Assembly: GCA_944326365.1 (NCBI GenBank)
Contig: CALVDR010000009.1
Location: 1-64,000, forward strand
DNA length: 64,000 nt
Direction of reading: 5' to 3'
From: an uncultured Bacteroidales bacterium
GTDB lineage: Bacteria; Bacteroidota; Bacteroidia; Bacteroidales; UBA932
Part shown: positions 61,042 to 64,000 of the stretch, piece after piece
Layout: each line of letters starts with the position of its first letter
Numbering within the stretch: the stretch's first letter is position 1
Notes under the pieces: generated by a model
The model's database searches: none
What the model was told of the DNA's origin: nothing
Seen by the model: the letters and a program-made list of their open reading frames with translations, nothing else
Program-made: the position numbers and the translations under genes

Positions 61042-63150
61042 ATGCAGAAGGATTATGATGTTATAGTCATCGGAGGCGGTCATGCAGGCTGTGAAGCTGC
61101 CATGGCTGCATCGAGGATGGGTTCTTCCGTGCTTCTTATATCCATGGATATGAACAAGTTCGGACAGATGTCCTGTAATCCTGCCATTGGCGGAATCGCC
61201 AAAGGTCAGATTGTCAGGGAAATAGACGCCTTAGGCGGTTATATGGGCATAGTCACTGATGCATCAACACTTCAGTTCCGGATGTTGAACCGTTCGAAAG
61301 GACCTGCCATGTGGAGTCCTCGTGCCCAATGCGACAAGAACGTGTACAGTCAGAATTGGCGAAAATTGCTTGAAACTAATTGTAAATTAGATATTTATCA
61401 AGATACTGTAGTCTCTTTTGCTTTCTGTGGTTCGCGAATTACAGGCTGCCGTACACTTACCGGCGCTATATTCAATTCTCAGACGGTTATCCTGACTGCA
61501 GGAACATTCCTTGACGGCAGACTTTTCATTGGTCGTACTGAATTTGCCGGTGGCAGGATAGGGGAGATGTCTTCCTACGGGCTGACTTCTCAGCTTGTGG
61601 AGATGGGACTCGTTACGGGCAGGATGAAGACTGGTACTCCTCCGCGAATAGATATTTCTTCCGTGGATCTTTCAAGACTTCAGCCTCAGACCGGAGATCC
61701 TGCTCCTGAAAAATTCTCTTATCTGCCTTTCCTTTCGACGGCCCAGAACGGAACTCCTCAGATGCCATGTTTTATAGTGCATACTAATGAAAAGGTCCAT
61801 GAAACTCTAAGGTCCGGCTTCAAGGATTCGCCGCTGTTTTCCGGAATGATTACTGGAATCGGTCCGCGTTATTGTCCGAGCATCGAAGACAAGATTCGTA
61901 CATTTTCCGATAAGGATTCCCATCAGCTGTTTCTTGAACCCGAAGGGAGGTATTCTAATGAGTATTATCTCCAGGGATTTTCTTCTTCTTTGCCTTTACA
62001 GGTCCAGCTTGACGCCCTTCATCAGATAGAAGGTTTGGAGACTGCGAAGATATATCGTCCGGCATATGCTGTCGAATATGATTATTTTGATCCGACTCAG
62101 CTGAAGCCTACTCTTGAGCTTAAATCCATCGAGAATCTTTTTCTTGCCGGACAGGTGAACGGTACTACCGGATATGAGGAAGCGGCAGCCCAGGGACTGG
62201 TCGCCGGTATCAATGCACATCTTAAATGCAAGGGTAAGGAACCTTTTGTCTTGAAGAGAGATGAAGCTTATATAGGTGTGCTGATAGATGATCTTGTTAC
62301 GAAGGGAGTCGATGAGCCTTACCGGATGTTCACATCCCGCGCAGAATACAGGATTCTGCTCCGACAGGATGATGCTGATTTAAGACTGACGCCACTGGCT
62401 TATTCAATCGGTCTTGCTGACAGGTCCCGGTATGATTTTACTATGCGAAAATACGATTCGGTTTCCAGACTTACTGAATTTTTCGAGAATGAGAGTATAA
62501 GGCCTGAATTTGTAAATCCGTATCTCAGTTCCTGTGGAACTGCCGCGATTGAGAACAGGAAAAGATATTCCGACCTGATTTCCCGTCCTCAGGTTAAGAT
62601 TAGCGAAATTATTAATATTGTTCCACGTGGAACTTTAGAGAGAAAAGCAATGGACTTTGACAGTCTGACCAGATACGATTCTGGACTTTTCGTAAAATCC
62701 AGAGAGACTTATGCAGACTTGCTGACATCTATGTGCTCTTATGATGATAATTCGAAGAAAGGAGAGATTGGAAGGGGAGTAGCGGATTCTTTTATGGATT
62801 CTATTTATGTTCTGAGGAACAATACAGAATATCCAGTGTCTGCTCTTTCTTCTGAATTCATGGAATCAGCTCTGAAGGGAAATTACAGAAATGAAGTTCT
62901 GGAATCTGTGGAGATTTCCATCAAATATAAGGGGTATATAGAAAGGGAAAGAAAATTGGCTGAGAAAATCAGGCGTCTGGAGGATTTGACAATTCCTGAT
63001 GATTTCAATTTTGACAAAGTGCAGAGTCTTTCCATAGAGTGCAGGCAGAAATTGAAAAAATATCAACCAAGGACTATCGCCCAGGCTTCGAGAATTTCAG
63101 GCGTGTCCCCAGCTGATATTTCTGTCTTGCTCGTTTATTTCGGTAGGTAG
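61042..63150 (+). CDS. mnmG: tRNA uridine-5-carboxymethylaminomethyl modification enzyme MnmG, with C-terminal-region insertion
   Basis: The start [20 protein letters not shown] opens the FAD-binding fold; an in-frame ATG at 60991 lies inside ybeY. Signatures include [80 protein letters not shown], and the C-terminal [22 protein letters not shown]. With MnmE it modifies U34 of several tRNAs. The product is 702 residues, against about 620-630 in relatives. The excess sits at about residues 525-600, between [12 protein letters not shown] and [11 protein letters not shown]. The frame is open throughout, so the gene is probably functional. A parS-like palindrome marks the left end of the inserted part. 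Confidence 0.92.
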   Translation: MQKDYDVIVIGGGHAGCEAAMAASRMGSSVLLISMDMNKFGQMSCNPAIGGIAKGQIVREIDALGGYMGIVTDASTLQFRMLNRSKGPAMWSPRAQCDKNVYSQNWRKLLETNCKLDIYQDTVVSFAFCGSRITGCRTLTGAIFNSQTVILTAGTFLDGRLFIGRTEFAGGRIGEMSSYGLTSQLVEMGLVTGRMKTGTPPRIDISSVDLSRLQPQTGDPAPEKFSYLPFLSTAQNGTPQMPCFIVHTNEKVHETLRSGFKDSPLFSGMITGIGPRYCPSIEDKIRTFSDKDSHQLFLEPEGRYSNEYYLQGFSSSLPLQVQLDALHQIEGLETAKIYRPAYAVEYDYFDPTQLKPTLELKSIENLFLAGQVNGTTGYEEAAAQGLVAGINAHLKCKGKEPFVLKRDEAYIGVLIDDLVTKGVDEPYRMFTSRAEYRILLRQDDADLRLTPLAYSIGLADRSRYDFTMRKYDSVSRLTEFFENESIRPEFVNPYLSSCGTAAIENRKRYSDLISRPQVKISEIINIVPRGTLERKAMDFDSLTRYDSGLFVKSRETYADLLTSMCSYDDNSKKGEIGRGVADSFMDSIYVLRNNTEYPVSALSSEFMESALKGNYRNEVLESVEISIKYKGYIERERKLAEKIRRLEDLTIPDDFNFDKVQSLSIECRQKLKKYQPRTIAQASRISGVSPADISVLLVYFGR
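62619..62634. promoter_or_regulatory. parS-like site inside mnmG
   Basis: TGTTCCACGTGGAACT contains the 14-bp perfect palindrome GTTCCACGTGGAAC and fits the broadly conserved ParB site TGTTNCACGTGNAACA at all but the last position. It encodes codons near residue 526-531 of MnmG. Confidence 0.75.
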
Positions 63151-63155
63151 AAAAA

Positions 63156-63171
63156 AGTTCCACGTGGAACT
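63156..63171. promoter_or_regulatory. parS-like site between mnmG and ruvA
   Basis: AGTTCCACGTGGAACT shares the same 14-bp core, and the palindrome extends to 22 bp (63153-63174). It lies six bases after the mnmG stop and ends before the ruvA stop. It could also serve as a terminator stem between these convergent genes, but the exact core shared with the site at 62619 points to ParB binding. Confidence 0.75.
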
Positions 63172-63172
63172 T

Positions 63173-63760
63173 TTATAATTTTTTAAGAGCTGCTTTTATC
63201 AGGTTTTCAAGACTGATTTGCGGCTCTTCTTTTATTATCGAATTAAGGACTTTCTGTACTGTAGCCTTTGGAAAACCGAGAAGTACGAGAGCGGTGGCCG
63301 CTTCCTCTGACGTACCGTTGTCTGTCTTGCTTATCAGTCCTGAAACATCGGTTCCGGCTCCCTTGACGATTTTATCCTTAAGTTCGAGGACGAGTCTCTG
63401 GGCACTTTTGACACCTATTCCTTTTATCGACTTGATTCTCACGATGTCTTCTGCTATGATGGCATTCCTGATTTCTTCGGATGAAAGGGATGAAAGCATC
63501 ATTCTGGCTGTGGCTGCTCCTATTCCGGAAACCCCTATGAGAAGACGGAACAGTTCACGCTCGTCTTTGGTGCTGAATCCATAGAAGGTTTCATCATCTT
63601 CCCTGATATGATGGTGGATATATACCGTACATTCGCTGCTGTTTTCGAAAGATGAGAATGTCTGCAGCGATATAAGGACTTTGTATCCGATTCCATAAGT
63701 TTCCACAGTCATTTCAGACGGATTCAGTTCAGTGATTTTTCCTTTGATGTAGTCTATCAT
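63173..63760 (-). CDS. ruvA: Holliday junction DNA helicase RuvA
   Basis: The 195-residue protein has the OB domain MIDYIKGKITELNPSEMTVE, HIREDDETFYGFSTKDERELFRLLI, the helix-hairpin-helix pair GVSGIGAATARMML and SIKGIGVKSAQRLVLELKDK, a short acidic linker and the C-terminal RuvB-binding helix bundle (EAATALVLLGFPKATVQKVLN). It holds the four-way junction for RuvB. Confidence 0.95.
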   Translation of the reverse strand: MIDYIKGKITELNPSEMTVETYGIGYKVLISLQTFSSFENSSECTVYIHHHIREDDETFYGFSTKDERELFRLLIGVSGIGAATARMMLSSLSSEEIRNAIIAEDIVRIKSIKGIGVKSAQRLVLELKDKIVKGAGTDVSGLISKTDNGTSEEAATALVLLGFPKATVQKVLNSIIKEEPQISLENLIKAALKKL

Positions 63761-63875
63761 GATTTGAACGGTTTTTGCTTTGTTTTCCGGTATTGAGAAT
63801 GCAAAATTATCATAAATTCATGTGATTTCGATGAATAATTTGGGAGAATTGATGTCACCTTATTGTTAGAATTGT

Positions 63876-63883
63876 TAAATTTG
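63876..63883 (+). promoter_or_regulatory. -7 box for the sufS-like gene
   Basis: TAAATTTG lies 49 bases before ATG 63933, in the divergent gap with ruvA. Confidence 0.6.
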
Positions 63884-63932
63884 CGCGCTTCGTTGATAAT
63901 CCGTCAATCAGACGTTTTAAAAAGGAATTAAT

Positions 63933-64000
63933 ATGCGTCCTGAAGATTTAAGAAAAGAATTTCCGGCTCTGGACAGGAAAGTGTACGGGAAAAATCTCGT
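63933..64000 (+). CDS. Cysteine desulfurase SufS-like, N-terminal 22 residues only (cut by window edge)
   Basis: The visible part reads MRPEDLRKEFPALDR then KVYGKNL, which matches the N-terminus of SufS-type class V aminotransferases (the pattern ...IRKDFPIL...VYGKPLVYLDNAAT). SufS supplies sulfur for iron-sulfur cluster assembly. Only the first residues are seen, so the assignment rests on this motif and a -7 box upstream. Confidence 0.65.
   Translation, partial: MRPEDLRKEFPALDRKVYGKNL

Noticed and set aside
63840..63932. AT-rich gap before the sufS-like gene considered as origin
   Set aside because: It has no DnaA-box-like cluster and no visible change of strand bias; a normal promoter explains it.

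Overview
The window is chromosomal DNA from a member of the order Bacteroidales. The supporting signs are a SusC/SusD pair, many lipoproteins with Bacteroidetes-type signal peptides, a fused SecDF, a periplasmic LptC-PpiD cluster, and -7 boxes of the form TAnnTTTG upstream of most transcription units. Mid-range GC and the gene set do not settle a family; a Rikenellaceae-like or uncultured gut Bacteroidales lineage would both fit.

Layout. 1-3.1 kb is a damaged zone: the tail of an Rpn-family nuclease, a tandem copy of that tail, a frameshifted and 5'-truncated surface lipoprotein gene, and a 5'-truncated maeB fragment facing away from it across a sharp junction near 2.27 kb. 3.1-19.3 kb is one minus-strand block of nine genes behind a SusC promoter: SusC, SusD, a DUF4843 lipoprotein, a large Ig-like lipoprotein, two leucine-rich-repeat lipoproteins, an S8 (subtilisin) protease, a DUF1573 protein and a small lipoprotein. 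No glycosidase is present, so peptides or proteins are a more likely substrate than glycans. 19.3-20.1 kb holds a palindrome-rich non-coding stretch and tRNA-Ser(GCU). 20.2-31.2 kb carries nfeD, a PD40/SPOR-like protein, secDF, dnaE, and an AAA/DUF4143 ATPase preceded by a 33-bp triple repeat. 31.2-42.3 kb has two endonuclease/exonuclease/phosphatase-fold proteins, a degenerate ThiL-like protein in an apparent operon with a tandem pair of giant outer-membrane metallopeptidase-like proteins (one with an intact zinc site, one without), a CpXC protein and galK. 42.4-53.1 kb carries ychF and then the minus-strand run mfd, coaX, an outer membrane protein, a TPR protein, lptC and ppiD. 53.4-64 kb is mostly plus-strand housekeeping: ruvB, an Ntn hydrolase, frdAB, ybeY, mnmG and the start of sufS, with hflX, tonB and ruvA on the minus strand.

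The most interesting non-coding signal is at 53.06-53.39 kb. Genes run outward from this AT-rich gap. Third-codon-position bias of plus-strand genes changes from C/A-rich on its left to T/G-rich on its right. The gap holds several DnaA-box-like sequences. Two near-perfect parS palindromes lie 9-10 kb to the right, one inside an apparent insertion in mnmG and one just after mnmG. I read this as the replication-origin region of the chromosome. The most interesting protein observation is the tandem active/inactive metallopeptidase pair co-transcribed with a ThiL-like protein that has lost several canonical aspartates. I found no CRISPR array, intact transposon, prophage or recognisable defence island.
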